A stretch of 64,000 nt of DNA from Bog-756 sp963824645 (GTDB lineage: Bacteria > Actinomycetota > Acidimicrobiia > Acidimicrobiales > RAAP-2). Both the position numbers and the translations under genes were made by a program. The stretch lies in NCBI GenBank assembly GCA_963824645.1, contig CAWGQC010000005.1, positions 248,001 through 312,000 on the forward strand, written 5' to 3'. Position 1 is the stretch's first letter. The number at the start of each line of letters is the position of its first letter. The notes under the pieces are model-generated. The model was not told the DNA's origin. It did not search any database and was given only the letters and a program-made list of their open reading frames with translations. Shown one piece after another: positions 8,454 to 17,950 of this stretch.

Positions 8454-11400
8454 TCAACCGATGGCTCGGGCGATCAAATCATCCTGTTCCAGCCGGTGCA
8501 AGGCCGTGCTCCCGGTAGCCGGGCTGGCCGATTCCGCTCGGCTGACGTGACGAAGAGTGTGGGTATCGCGCAACAGACGATGCAGACGCCCGTGCACGAA
8601 GTTCCAGGCCCCCATGTTTTCGGGCTCTTCCTGAAGCCAGAGCACCTCCCGGGCGTTGGGATAGCGGCCGAGGACGGCCTCGATCGTCGCCCGGGGCCAC
8701 GGATAGAGCTGCTCGACGCGCACCACCACCACACCGGTACCGGCCGGGCCCAACTCGTCGCGCCGGCTCATGGCGTCATAGGCCACCTTTCCCGTGCACA
8801 GGACGATGCGGGTGACGGCGGCCGGGTCGAAGTCGTCATTGGCTGCGACCGGGTCGTCGAGCACCTCGGCAAAGGATCCGGATGTGAAGGCGGTGATGGG
8901 AGAGCGGGCTTGGCGCGCCCGCAGTAGTGACTTGGGCGTGAAGACGATCAGCGGTGTGCGTTCCGGCCTCATGACCTGGGCCCGGATCAAGTGGAAGTAC
9001 TGCGCCGGAGTGGTGGGGTCGGTCACCCGCAGGTTGCCCCGGGCGCACATGGTCAAGAAACGCTCGATGCGAGCGGACGAATGCTCCGGACCCTGTCCCT
9101 CGTACCCATGGGGCAGGAGCAGGACCAGTCCGGAGGTCTGCCCCCACTTGTCGCCCGCCGACACCAGAAAGTTGTCGACGATGATCTCGGCCCCGTTCCA
9201 GAAGTCACCGAATTGGGCCTCCCAGGCCACCAGGTCAGTGGAGGCCTCCACCGAGTAGCCGTACTCGAATCCGAGGCAGGCGTATTCGGAGAGCAGAGAG
9301 TCGGCGATGGTGAACCGGCCGCCCGACAGTGAGGCCAGAGGCACATATTCCTGCCCGGTGGCGTGATCGACCAGCACGGCGTGACGCTGGGAGAAGGTTC
9401 CCCGCCGGGTGTCCTGACCGGTGAGGCGCACGTCGGTCCCCTGCAACAGAAGTGATCCGATGGCCAGTGCCTCCCCCAGCGCCCAATCGACCTCCCCGTC
9501 GGCGAACAGCTTGTCGCGCTGCTCGAACTGGCGGGCCAGCTTGGGATGGATGACGAATCCGTCGGGAACGGTACGGACCACTTCGGCCAGCCGGGTGAGC
9601 ACCGACGACTCGACACCGGTCTCGACCGGAGCGATCGGCACATCGGGCACCACGTACTCGGGGAGCGTCGGTATGCGCTCCCCCTCCGACTCGGCCTCGG
9701 CCCGGGTTTCGTCCAGGGCGGTCTGGAGCCGGGCCGAGAAGTCGTCCAGGGCCTGCTCGGCCTCTTCCAAGGAGATATCCCCCCGCCGCACCAACGACTC
9801 GGTGTAGATCTTGCGCACCGATCGTTTGGCTTCTATGAGTGCGTACATCAGCGGTTGGGTGTAGCTGGGATCGTCCCCCTCGTTGTGGCCGTGGCGCCGG
9901 TAGCAGACCATGTCGATAACCACGTCCTTGTGGAAGGCCTGCCGGAAGCCGAACGCCAGACGGGCGGCCCGGGCGCAGGCCTCGGGGTCGTCGCCGTTGA
10001 CATGGAAGATCGGAGCCTGGACCATTTTGGCCACGTCGGTGGGGTACACCGACGTGCGCGCCGCCTCGGGGGCCGTGGTGAAACCCAGCTGGTTGTTGAT
10101 GACGATGTGAACGGTGCCGCCGGTGCGGTAACTCCCGAGGCCCGAAAGGTTGAGGGTTTCGGCCACCACCCCCTGACCGGCGAAGGCGGCATCGCCGTGG
10201 AGCAGGATGGGCAGCACGGGAAAGGGGTCGCCCGGGCCAACCTCCAGTACGGGACCGGCTCCCTGTTCACCACCCAAGGCGTCCTGCTTGGCCCGGGCCA
10301 TGCCCACCACCACCGGGTCCACCGCCTCCAGGTGGGACGGGTTGGAGGCCATGGTGATCGGAATGGAAGCGCCGTTGCGAGCCACAAAGGTACCTACGGC
10401 GCCCTTGTGGTACTTCACGTCGCCCGATCCCTGCACCGAGTCGGGATCGAGATTGCCCTCGAACTCCTCGAAGATCTCGCCGTAGGACTTGCCCACGATG
10501 TTGGCCAGCACATTCAGACGCCCCCGGTGGGCCATTCCCATGACGGCCTCGTGGAGGCCCTCCCGCACCGCCTCGTCGAGGATGGTGTCGAGCAGGACGA
10601 TGGCCGATTCCGCCCCTTCGAGACCGAATCGCTTCTGACCCACGTAACGGGAGTGCAGGAACCGCTCAAAGACCTCAGCGGCGTTGAGCCGGCCCAGAAT
10701 GTGACGCTGTTCTTCGGGCCCGAGGGCGGTAGACACGCCTTCCACGTGCTGCTGGATCCACTGCTTCTGCTCCGGATCCTGGATGTGCATGTACTCGACG
10801 CCGAGGGTCCGGCAATAGGCGTCGCGCAGGATATGCAGGATCTCGTCCAGTGTGGCCATGTCCTGGCCGGCCAAACCGTCGGCCACGAAGTGACGGGGCA
10901 GATCCCAGATGGTCAGCCCGTAGTGCAGGGGGTCCAACTCGGGATGCAACTCTGGTGGTTCGGCGTCAAGAGGGTCGAGGTGGGCGATGAGGTGACCCCG
11001 CACCCGGTACATGTTGATCAGCGTCTGGACATGGACCTGCTTGATGAGGCGCAGATGGCCGCCGTCTCCTTGGTCATCCGAGGCGTTGACGTCCTTCTCC
11101 CAAGCGACCGGCTCGTAGGGGATGTCGAGGGATTCGAAGACCTCCCGGTAGAAGTGATGCTTCCCCATCAGGCACTCCGACACGTGGGCCAGGAAGAGCC
11201 CGGACTCCGCCCCCTGGATGATCCGGTGGTCGTAGGTGGAAGTGAGGGTCACTGTCTTGCCGATGCCGAGGTCAGCCAAGGTGCGGGGATCGGCCGCTTC
11301 GAAGCCGGCCGGCACGCCCAAGGCCCCGACTCCCACGATGAGGCCCTGTCCGGCCAGTAGCCGGGGCACCGACTGGACCGTGCCCAGGGTTCCCGGGTTG

Positions 11401-12260
11401 GTCAGGGTGACCGTGGTGCCGGCGAAGTCGCCGGCGTCGATCTTGTTGGTGTGGATCTTGCGCACCAGCTCTTCGTAGGCGCTGACGAACCCCCGGAAGT
11501 CGAGCGTGTCGGCGTTGCCGATGCAGGGGACCAGCAGCGATCGGTTCCCGCCGCTCTTCTCCACGTCCACCGCCAGGCCCAGACCCACGTGCCGATGACG
11601 GATCACGCCCGGCGTCCCCTTTCCATCGGAATCGCCGACGAAGGAGGCATTCATGGCCGGAACGGCCATCAGGCTCTTGACCACGGCGTAGCCGATCAGG
11701 TGGGTGAAACTGACCTTGCCGCCGTTGGTCCGGAACAGTTGATTGTTGATGACCGTGCGGTTGACTTCGAGCAGCTTGGCCGGCACCGCTCGCACACTGG
11801 TGGCGGTGGGTACCGACAACGAGGCCTCCATGTTGGCCACGATCCGGGCCGCTGCTCCCCGCAGAGGGGTGACCGGGTCGGTTCCATCCTCGGCGGGCGC
11901 CGATCGACGGTCGGGAACCGCAGACGACGGGGTGGCCAGCGAGGGAACCGTCCGAACGGCGGCGTCAGCAGGACCCGGAGCGCCATCCGTCGCCGAGGGC
12001 ACCGGCGTGGAGGTCGCGCCGTCGTCGCCCCCGCCCAGGCCCACCGCAGTCGGTGACGACGCGCCGGCGGGACGGTAGTCGGCGAAGAATTCCCGCCACG
12101 AATCGGAAACCGAGGTGGGATCGGCCAGGTAGCGGTCGTACATGTCCTCGACCAGCCATGCGTTGGGCCCGAACGCCCCGGCGCCGGCGGTGGCGGCTGC
12201 ACCAGCGTCGGTAGCCCGGGTCGACGCCTTGGTCTGATCCCCGTCTTCGACGACACTCAT
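8454..12260 (-). CDS. kgd: multifunctional 2-oxoglutarate decarboxylase/dehydrogenase E1 with E2-like succinyltransferase domain
   Basis: The actinobacterial KGD/SucA fusion of the TCA cycle, 1268 residues (mycobacterial Kgd is of similar size). The N-terminal FGPNAWLVEDMYDRYLADP segment is followed by a disordered Pro/Ala/Thr linker. A catalytic E2-like acyltransferase domain comes next (about 100-390), ending in STYDHRIIQGAESG with the active-site His. A full thiamin-diphosphate E1 follows with MGMAHRGRLNVLAN, GDAAFAGQGV and the transketolase-like C-terminal part (LLPHGYEGQGPEHSSAR). There is no lipoyl domain, as in the family, so a separate E2 is needed for full dehydrogenase activity. It stands alone on its strand. 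Confidence 0.95.
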   Translation of the reverse strand: MSVVEDGDQTKASTRATDAGAAATAGAGAFGPNAWLVEDMYDRYLADPTSVSDSWREFFADYRPAGASSPTAVGLGGGDDGATSTPVPSATDGAPGPADAAVRTVPSLATPSSAVPDRRSAPAEDGTDPVTPLRGAAARIVANMEASLSVPTATSVRAVPAKLLEVNRTVINNQLFRTNGGKVSFTHLIGYAVVKSLMAVPAMNASFVGDSDGKGTPGVIRHRHVGLGLAVDVEKSGGNRSLLVPCIGNADTLDFRGFVSAYEELVRKIHTNKIDAGDFAGTTVTLTNPGTLGTVQSVPRLLAGQGLIVGVGALGVPAGFEAADPRTLADLGIGKTVTLTSTYDHRIIQGAESGLFLAHVSECLMGKHHFYREVFESLDIPYEPVAWEKDVNASDDQGDGGHLRLIKQVHVQTLINMYRVRGHLIAHLDPLDAEPPELHPELDPLHYGLTIWDLPRHFVADGLAGQDMATLDEILHILRDAYCRTLGVEYMHIQDPEQKQWIQQHVEGVSTALGPEEQRHILGRLNAAEVFERFLHSRYVGQKRFGLEGAESAIVLLDTILDEAVREGLHEAVMGMAHRGRLNVLANIVGKSYGEIFEEFEGNLDPDSVQGSGDVKYHKGAVGTFVARNGASIPITMASNPSHLEAVDPVVVGMARAKQDALGGEQGAGPVLEVGPGDPFPVLPILLHGDAAFAGQGVVAETLNLSGLGSYRTGGTVHIVINNQLGFTTAPEAARTSVYPTDVAKMVQAPIFHVNGDDPEACARAARLAFGFRQAFHKDVVIDMVCYRRHGHNEGDDPSYTQPLMYALIEAKRSVRKIYTESLVRRGDISLEEAEQALDDFSARLQTALDETRAEAESEGERIPTLPEYVVPDVPIAPVETGVESSVLTRLAEVVRTVPDGFVIHPKLARQFEQRDKLFADGEVDWALGEALAIGSLLLQGTDVRLTGQDTRRGTFSQRHAVLVDHATGQEYVPLASLSGGRFTIADSLLSEYACLGFEYGYSVEASTDLVAWEAQFGDFWNGAEIIVDNFLVSAGDKWGQTSGLVLLLPHGYEGQGPEHSSARIERFLTMCARGNLRVTDPTTPAQYFHLIRAQVMRPERTPLIVFTPKSLLRARQARSPITAFTSGSFAEVLDDPVAANDDFDPAAVTRIVLCTGKVAYDAMSRRDELGPAGTGVVVVRVEQLYPWPRATIEAVLGRYPNAREVLWLQEEPENMGAWNFVHGRLHRLLRDTHTLRHVSRAESASPATGSTALHRLEQDDLIARAIG

Positions 12261-12357
12261 ATCCTCCGAGCCTAATGGCGGTCACGCCAAATGGCGGTGG
12301 TTCCGAAGGACGAACCTCGGGATGGACCGGGCCCACGGTTGGATTAGCGTCCAGACG

Positions 12358-12726
12358 ATGGTCCCGCACCACACCAGTGTGACGTGCACCTTCACCTTCG
12401 AGGCGGCCCACCGCTTGGAGTGGCACCCGGGAAGGTGCCGCAATCTCCACGGCCACTCCTACCGCCTCGATGTCAGCGTCAGTGGCCCTCTCGACACCAA
12501 CGGTGTGGTCATAGACTTCGACCAGCTGTCCGCCGTCGTGACCGGCGAGCTGATCGAGCGGTGGGACCATCGCTACCTCAACGATCTGGTCGACAATCCC
12601 ACGGCAGAGCTGCTGGCCCACGAAGCTTGGCGCCTCCTGTCGGCGGCCGGGCTGGAACTGGCCGCCGTGCGCCTGTGGGAGACACCGAACTGCTGGGTGG
12701 ACCTGGTCGCCGGCCCCGGGACCTGA
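12358..12726 (+). CDS. queD: 6-carboxy-5,6,7,8-tetrahydropterin synthase
   Basis: QueD/PTPS-family enzyme that turns 7,8-dihydroneopterin triphosphate into carboxytetrahydropterin, an early preQ0 step. The zinc ligands are in FEAAHRLEW and NLHGHSY, the catalytic Cys in GRCRNLHGH, and WDHRYLND and LWETPN complete the signature. The ATG at 12358 is preferred because it begins just before the conserved core; an earlier in-frame codon at 12322 adds only an unconserved leader. The length of 122 residues is typical. queC starts 2 bp after its stop. Confidence 0.93.
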   Translation: MVPHHTSVTCTFTFEAAHRLEWHPGRCRNLHGHSYRLDVSVSGPLDTNGVVIDFDQLSAVVTGELIERWDHRYLNDLVDNPTAELLAHEAWRLLSAAGLELAAVRLWETPNCWVDLVAGPGT

Positions 12727-12728
12727 TC

Positions 12729-13391
12729 GTGGTCCGCCATCTGGTCATCCTCTCCGGCGGTCTCGACTCGACCGTGTGCATGGCCCTGGCCGCCCAGGAG
12801 TCGGAGGCGCCGCCTCTGGCCCTGACCTTCGATTACGGCCAGAGGCACCGGACCGAGATCGACCGGGCCGCAGCCGTAGCCGGCCACTACCGTTCCGATC
12901 ACCTGGTCGTGCAGCTCGACACCGGGGCGTGGGGCGGCTCGGCGCTGACCGACCCATCGATCGACATCCCCGTCGGCACTACGGCTGATGGCATCCCGGT
13001 CACCTACGTCCCCGCTCGCAACAGCATATTTTTGGCTGTGGCCCTCGGTGTGGCCGAAGCCCGCCACCTCGATGCTGTGTGGATAGGGGTCAATGCCATC
13101 GACTACTCCGGTTATCCCGACTGCCGCCCCGCTTTCATCGAGGCCTTCCGGGGGGTGGCGGCCACCGGCCAGAAGCGGGGAGTCGAGGGAAACCCCATCG
13201 CCATCCGCTCGCCCCTGATCCGTTCAACCAAGGGGGAGATCGTCACTCTGGGCAGCGAGCTCGGAGCCCCTTTGGCGCTGACCTGGTCCTGCTACCAGGG
13301 GGATGCCACCCCGTGCGGTGTGTGTGACGCCTGCGTACTGCGGGCTCGGGGCTTCGCCGAGGCCGGTGTCCACGATCCCGCTCTGCCATGA
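12729..13391 (+). CDS. queC: 7-cyano-7-deazaguanine synthase
   Basis: An ATP-dependent synthase that converts 7-carboxy-7-deazaguanine to preQ0. The PP-loop SGGLDST lies at residues 9-15, and the C-terminal zinc-binding cysteine cluster CYQGDATPCGVCDAC is intact. The GTG at 12729 is chosen because it places the PP-loop at the N-terminus; the open frame further upstream overlaps queD in another frame. The 220-residue product has normal length. It overlaps queE by 4 bp (ATGA). Confidence 0.94.
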   Translation: MVRHLVILSGGLDSTVCMALAAQESEAPPLALTFDYGQRHRTEIDRAAAVAGHYRSDHLVVQLDTGAWGGSALTDPSIDIPVGTTADGIPVTYVPARNSIFLAVALGVAEARHLDAVWIGVNAIDYSGYPDCRPAFIEAFRGVAATGQKRGVEGNPIAIRSPLIRSTKGEIVTLGSELGAPLALTWSCYQGDATPCGVCDACVLRARGFAEAGVHDPALP

Positions 13392-14170
13392 CCGACCCAT
13401 TGTCGCCCGAGATACTGGCCACCGAGGTGTTCTCCGCCATACAAGGGGAGGGGGCTCTGGTGGGCGAGCGCCAGGTGTTCGTCCGTCTCACCGGATGCAA
13501 CATCCGCTGCGCCTACTGCGATCAGCCCGAGGCGCTCGAGAGACGGCCGGGCCCCTGCCGGGTGGAACAGACTCCCGGTCGCCGGGACTGGATGGTCATG
13601 GACAGTCCCCTGCCGGTGATAGCTCTGGCTGATGCGGCGGAGTGCCTGTGCCGACAGCTCCCCCATCATTCGGTCAGCGTCACCGGCGGGGAACCACTCA
13701 TGCAGGGCATGAAGACGGCCGCGTTGGTCCGACGACTGGCTGAGGCGGATCACCGGGTGATGCTCGAGACCAACGGCACTCTGATCGGCCCGCTAAAGCA
13801 CACCCTGCCCTGGCTCACCTACGCGAGCATCGATGTGAAGCTCGGGAGCGTCGATGGCGAATCAGTCTCCCTCGACAGACAACACCGATTCATCAACGCC
13901 TCGGCCGCGGCCGGGGTGACCACCTGGGTCAAGATCGTCATCGGGGCGGCCACCGATCCGGTCGAGTTCGACGCGGTCATGGCCATGGTGGTCCAGGTGG
14001 CCGGGGAGGGAAGGGAGATCGAGGTCTTCCTCCAACCGGTGACTCCCTTCGGAACCGTCACCACCGCCCCGGTGCCAGAACAGGTCCTCGCTCTACACGA
14101 CCGGGCGCTCCACCGGTACCCGAGGGTGCGGGTCATTCCTCAGACCCACAAGGCCATCGGTCAGCTCTGA
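13388..14170 (+). CDS. queE: 7-carboxy-7-deazaguanine synthase (radical SAM)
   Basis: The radical-SAM ring-contraction enzyme between QueD and QueC. The FSAIQGEGALVG substrate segment is followed by the CX3CX2C cluster CNIRCAYC, with SVTGGEPL and LETNGT further on. Its 260 residues include an insertion of roughly 35 residues after the cluster (rich in Arg/Pro), as in the longer QueE subtype. It is translationally coupled to queC. With queD and queC it forms a compact preQ0 operon; no GTP cyclohydrolase, queF or tgt is seen in the window. Confidence 0.94.
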   Translation: MTDPLSPEILATEVFSAIQGEGALVGERQVFVRLTGCNIRCAYCDQPEALERRPGPCRVEQTPGRRDWMVMDSPLPVIALADAAECLCRQLPHHSVSVTGGEPLMQGMKTAALVRRLAEADHRVMLETNGTLIGPLKHTLPWLTYASIDVKLGSVDGESVSLDRQHRFINASAAAGVTTWVKIVIGAATDPVEFDAVMAMVVQVAGEGREIEVFLQPVTPFGTVTTAPVPEQVLALHDRALHRYPRVRVIPQTHKAIGQL

Positions 14171-14230
14171 GTCATCCACTCCGACTCCGAACCGTAGGTG
14201 CGGTCACCCACCGGGCTGGGACCGGCCGCC

Positions 14231-14271
14231 GGCCGGCCGTGGTCCGGGTCTCGCCCGTCCCACGGCCGGCC
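14231..14271. terminator. GC-rich hairpin between convergent queE and HU genes
   Basis: A perfect 12-bp inverted repeat (14231-14242 with 14260-14271) encloses a 17-nt loop that can form a small inner stem. It sits between the queE stop and the HU stop, so it can serve both strands. No clear T-run follows on either side, so termination is inferred from position and stem strength. Confidence 0.55.
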
Positions 14272-14277
14272 ACTTCA

Positions 14278-14586
14278 CTACTTGGCCACCTTGGGTGCGG
14301 GGGCCTGGCCATTCACAACCTTCTTGAACGAAGTCCCCGCCGACACCTTCGGGCTCTTCGAGGCCTTGATGGCAATGGTCTCGCCGGTCTGCGGGTTGCG
14401 TCCGCTGCGGGCGGCGCGCTGGACCCGATCAAAGGTCAGAAATCCGGTGATGACCACCTTCTCGCCTTTGGCCACATTGGCCACCACGACATCCTCGAGC
14501 CCGGCCAGAACGGTTGAAACGTCCTTGGCGGTCGTGCCGGTGTGGGCAGCCACAGCAGCAATGAGATCGGTTTTGGTAAGGGCCAC
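14278..14586 (-). CDS. HU-family DNA-binding protein, short form
   Basis: A nucleoid protein of the HU/IHF family, 102 residues. The GTG at 14586 is chosen because a good Shine-Dalgarno (GAAGGAGAG) lies just upstream and the product starts with the canonical ALTKTDLIAAVA. The dimer core and the DNA-binding arm (FDRVQRAARSGRNPQTGE) are complete. The open frame upstream of the GTG is antisense to the hydrolase at 14842 and is not coding. It ends with a short basic tail and contrasts with the long-tailed HU at 26192-26863. The region 14587-14841 holds its promoter, though no clear -35/-10 pair was identified. Confidence 0.92.
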   Translation of the reverse strand: MALTKTDLIAAVAAHTGTTAKDVSTVLAGLEDVVVANVAKGEKVVITGFLTFDRVQRAARSGRNPQTGETIAIKASKSPKVSAGTSFKKVVNGQAPAPKVAK

Positions 14587-14841
14587 AGTCTCTCCTTCGT
14601 GTTGGGAATCCATAACAATGCACGATCTGGCCGCTGTATGTGTGCATCTCACCCCACCCAGGGCCTCCAAAGGCAGGCAAATACAGGGTCCTCGGGCACC
14701 ATCGGTCCACTCACCCGCTGGTCGGGGTGGCCTTTTCCTCCATTTGGCTCCCCCGACGGCCAAAGCCAGAGATTTCGGGCCAAAGGCGCCTTGCGGCCCT
14801 CTTTGGCGCCATCTGCGGGCAGCTGAGAGGCTGGGCCACCC

Positions 14842-15654
14842 ATGGCTCCCGCTGCTCAGCTCGCCGTCACCGAACAGGTGCCGGCGGCGAAAATCGCCGG
14901 CGGACCCCTGGTCGTGCTGGTCCATGGTTCCCTCGACCGAGCGGCCAGCTTCTCCCGCGTGGTTCGGCGCCTCGACGACGTCCACACGCTGGTCTACGAC
15001 CGGCGGGGCTACCAGCGATCTCGACAGGCCGGTCCCGTGCGCACCACTCTGGCCGGGCATGTCGATGACCTGCTCACGGTGATCGACGGGCGACCGGCGG
15101 TGGCCGTCGGGCACAGCCTGGGGGGCGACATCGCTCTGGCCGCTGCCCTCCGAGCCGGCGGCCCGGGGTCCATCATCGGCGTGGCCGCCTACGAGCCCCC
15201 GATGCCCTGGCTGAGCCTGTGGCCCAAGGCACCGGGCCCGGCGGCCGACCGGAGGGCTCCGTTGTCCGACGAGGGCGAAGCGGCCGCCACCGCCGAACGA
15301 TTCTTCCGGAGGATGGTGGGCGACGAAGCGTGGGAGCGGCTGCCCGAAGCGGCCAGGGAGGAGAGACGGGCCGACGGGCCCGCGCTGGAAGCCGAGCTGG
15401 CGGCCATCCGGCTGGACGAGGCGCCCTTCGATGTGTCCGGGATGAGTGTGCCCTCCGTCTTTGCCCGGGGGGAGAACTCGGCCCCCCGCCATCGTCAATC
15501 GGTGGCCTGGTGCGTGGAGCACACGCCCGGTTCCGAGCTGGTGGAGGTGAACGGAGCCGGGCACGGCGCTCACCTCACCCATCCCGACGCCTTCGCCGCC
15601 ATGGTGCGCCGTCTTCTGGTCCGGGTCATGGACGCGGCCGGTGCGGGCCCATGA
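14842..15654 (+). CDS. alpha/beta hydrolase
   Basis: A 270-residue alpha/beta hydrolase. LVHGSLD is the oxyanion-hole region, VGHSLGGD the nucleophile elbow, and NGAGHGAHLTHPD carries the catalytic His. A cap region rich in Ala/Glu lies between. The substrate is unknown. It overlaps the next gene by 4 bp (ATGA), so the hydrolase and epimerase are translationally coupled. Confidence 0.85.
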   Translation: MAPAAQLAVTEQVPAAKIAGGPLVVLVHGSLDRAASFSRVVRRLDDVHTLVYDRRGYQRSRQAGPVRTTLAGHVDDLLTVIDGRPAVAVGHSLGGDIALAAALRAGGPGSIIGVAAYEPPMPWLSLWPKAPGPAADRRAPLSDEGEAAATAERFFRRMVGDEAWERLPEAAREERRADGPALEAELAAIRLDEAPFDVSGMSVPSVFARGENSAPRHRQSVAWCVEHTPGSELVEVNGAGHGAHLTHPDAFAAMVRRLLVRVMDAAGAGP

Positions 15655-16586
15655 GGGTGCTCGTGACTGGGGCATCCGGGCTCATCGGAACGGCACTGGT
15701 CCGACGACTGGTGGCCGACGATCACCAGGTGACCCGCCTGGTCCGAGGGTCGGGCCCGGCCGACCAAGAACCCGACCCCGCCACCGTGGACGCGGTCTGG
15801 CACCCCGAGTCCGGCACCGTCGACAGCGGTGCCCTCGACCGGCTGGGCCCCTTTGACGCCGTGGTCCACCTGGCCGGTGCCGGCATAGGCGACCGAAGGT
15901 GGACGGCGGCACGCAAGCAGCTCATTCTGAGCAGTCGTACCCGGTCGACGGCGCTGTTGGCCACAACCCTGACCGGTCTGACCACCCCACCGGGCGTGCT
16001 GATCAGCGCCTCTGCTGTCGGCATCTACGGCGACCGGGGCAGCGTGGAGATCACGGAGACATCGTCCACCGGCACGGGATTCCTGTCCGAGGTGTGCCGG
16101 GCCTGGGAGGCGGCCGCCCAACCGGCCGTCGATGCCGGCATCCGAACCGTCTTTATCCGTTCGGGCATCGTGCTGGCCCCATCGGGAGGGGTCTTCGGCA
16201 AACAGCTGCCCCTCTTCCGACTCGGTCTGGGGGGTCGGCTGGGTCCGGGCACCCAGTACCGGAGTTGGATCACCATCGATGACGAGATCGGAGCCATCCT
16301 CCACGCCATCGACCACCCCGACCTGGCCGGTCCGGTCAACGTCACCGCACCGATGCCGGCCACCGATGCCGACCTGGCGCGGGCCCTCGGTGCCGTCCTC
16401 CACCGACCCACGGTGGCTGCCGTACCTTCGGTTGTGCTCCACATGGCTCTGGGTCGGGAGATGGCCGACGAGCTCATCCTGGGGGGCCAGAGGGTTCTTC
16501 CGGCCGTGCTGAAGGCCAGTGGCTACGTCTTCGTCCATCCCGAGCTGGGCGACGCCCTCCGCGCCCAGGTCGACCCGGCTGGCTGA
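15651..16586 (+). CDS. TIGR01777-type NAD-dependent epimerase/dehydratase family protein
   Basis: A Rossmann-fold extended-SDR-like protein of 311 residues. It opens with the nucleotide-binding motif VTGASGLIG, followed by HLAGAGIGDRRW, the SASAVGIYGDRG segment with the Tyr position of SDRs, and the C-terminal VLPAVLKASGYVFVHPEL that typifies this YfcH/SulA-like family (DUF1731 region). The ATG at 15651 follows the hydrolase by overlap. The reaction is not known for most members. Confidence 0.9.
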   Translation: MRVLVTGASGLIGTALVRRLVADDHQVTRLVRGSGPADQEPDPATVDAVWHPESGTVDSGALDRLGPFDAVVHLAGAGIGDRRWTAARKQLILSSRTRSTALLATTLTGLTTPPGVLISASAVGIYGDRGSVEITETSSTGTGFLSEVCRAWEAAAQPAVDAGIRTVFIRSGIVLAPSGGVFGKQLPLFRLGLGGRLGPGTQYRSWITIDDEIGAILHAIDHPDLAGPVNVTAPMPATDADLARALGAVLHRPTVAAVPSVVLHMALGREMADELILGGQRVLPAVLKASGYVFVHPELGDALRAQVDPAG

Positions 16587-16671
16587 CCGACCGGGGGCTC
16601 CTCCGGCGGACGGCGCACCCACGGTTACGCTGTCGGTGGGCAGGACACCAACCGAAAGAGGGACCCCAACC

Positions 16672-17937
16672 ATGGCCAGTGCGCTGACCAGCCAGGACGA
16701 GTCGACGCAGGACGATCCCGCACATACGATCACCGTCGATCAGTTCGAGCACGACGCGCGAGCCTTCCTCGAGGGCCACGCCGACAAGCGTCCGGCGGAG
16801 ACCTTCTCCTGGGGTCGGGGATCCGACAGTGTCAGCCTCTTCCCCGAGCGGACGCCGGAACAGGAGACGGCCGATCTGGAGGCCGCCCGGTCGTGGGCCC
16901 AGGCCGAATTCGACGCCGGGTTCCGGTGGATCACCGGACCACCGGCCTACGGCGGACGCGGACTGCCCCGCCATTATCAGCAGCTCTACGCGTCGCTGGC
17001 CGGTGCCTACCGCATCCCCTCGATGGCCGTGTTCGGCATCGGCCTCGGCATGGTGGCGCCCACCATCCTGGCCCACGCCACCGAGGACGTGAAGAAGGAG
17101 ACCCTCCTCCCGCTGCACCGGGGGGACATCGTGGGCTGTCAGCTGTTCAGCGAACCGTCGTCGGGCTCCGACCTGGCCTCACTCCAGACCAAGGCGGAAC
17201 GCGACGGCGATGAATGGGTGATCAATGGTCAGAAGGTGTGGACGTCGGGGGCCCAGCTCTCCGATATCGGCGAGATCGTCTGCCGCAGCGATCCCGACCT
17301 GCCCAAGCACCGAGGGCTCACGGCCTTCATCGTCAACATGCACGCGCCCGGCGTGGAGGTCCGACCGCTCCGCCAGATGACCGGGGGGGCGTCTTTCAAC
17401 GAGGTCTTCTTCACCGATGTGCGGGTTCCCGATTCCCATCGACTGGGTGAGGTCAACGGCGGCTGGACGGTGGCCCTGACCACTCTGATGAACGAGCGGG
17501 CCGCTATCGGCGGTGGCGGGGGGGGCCTCGGCCTGCCCACCAGCACCCGTCTGGTCGAAATGGCCCGGGCCACGGGACGTTCCGATGATCCACTCATCCG
17601 CCAGCAACTAGCCACCGTCTTCGTCAACGAGCGGGTGGCCCGCTACACCAATCTGCGGGCCATGGCCCGCATGGCCGTCGGCCAGCTGCCCGGGCCCGAG
17701 ATGTCGCTGGCCAAACTGTCCCTCACCGCCAACATGGTGCGTACCACTGAGCTGGTCTCCTCCATCCTCGGTCCTGCCCTGGTGGCCGACACCGGCGCCT
17801 GGGGAACCTACGCCTGGTCCGAGTTCCTGCTGGGCGTGCCGGGGATGCGGGTGGCCGGAGGAAGTGACGAGGTCCTGCACAACATCATCGGCGAGCGGGT
17901 GCTCGGATTGCCCAAGGAACCTTCCGGCCCCAAGTGA
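16672..17937 (+). CDS. acyl-CoA dehydrogenase
   Basis: An FAD-dependent acyl-CoA dehydrogenase, 421 residues from the ATG at 16672. The flavin/substrate segment CQLFSEPSSGSDLASLQ and WVINGQKVWTSGAQ are in the middle domain, and the C-terminal helical domain ends with RVAGGSDEVLHNIIGERVLG. The N-terminal ~70 residues are not strongly family-like. It probably takes part in lipid or branched-substrate oxidation. A single acyl-CoA ligase gene lies about 800 bp downstream on the other strand; no electron-transfer flavoprotein gene is seen. Confidence 0.92.
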   Translation: MASALTSQDESTQDDPAHTITVDQFEHDARAFLEGHADKRPAETFSWGRGSDSVSLFPERTPEQETADLEAARSWAQAEFDAGFRWITGPPAYGGRGLPRHYQQLYASLAGAYRIPSMAVFGIGLGMVAPTILAHATEDVKKETLLPLHRGDIVGCQLFSEPSSGSDLASLQTKAERDGDEWVINGQKVWTSGAQLSDIGEIVCRSDPDLPKHRGLTAFIVNMHAPGVEVRPLRQMTGGASFNEVFFTDVRVPDSHRLGEVNGGWTVALTTLMNERAAIGGGGGGLGLPTSTRLVEMARATGRSDDPLIRQQLATVFVNERVARYTNLRAMARMAVGQLPGPEMSLAKLSLTANMVRTTELVSSILGPALVADTGAWGTYAWSEFLLGVPGMRVAGGSDEVLHNIIGERVLGLPKEPSGPK

Positions 17938-17950
17938 TCTCGGGCACAGG

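Noticed and set aside
9546..11360. 604-codon plus-strand open frame opposite kgd
   Set aside because: It is antisense to the conserved kgd catalytic core, has no family-like motifs and is rich in Gly/His/Val from complementary codons.
14587..15675. N-terminal extension of the HU open frame to 465 residues
   Set aside because: The extension is antisense to the alpha/beta hydrolase; the HU start GTG with a good ribosome-binding site at 14586 explains the real gene.
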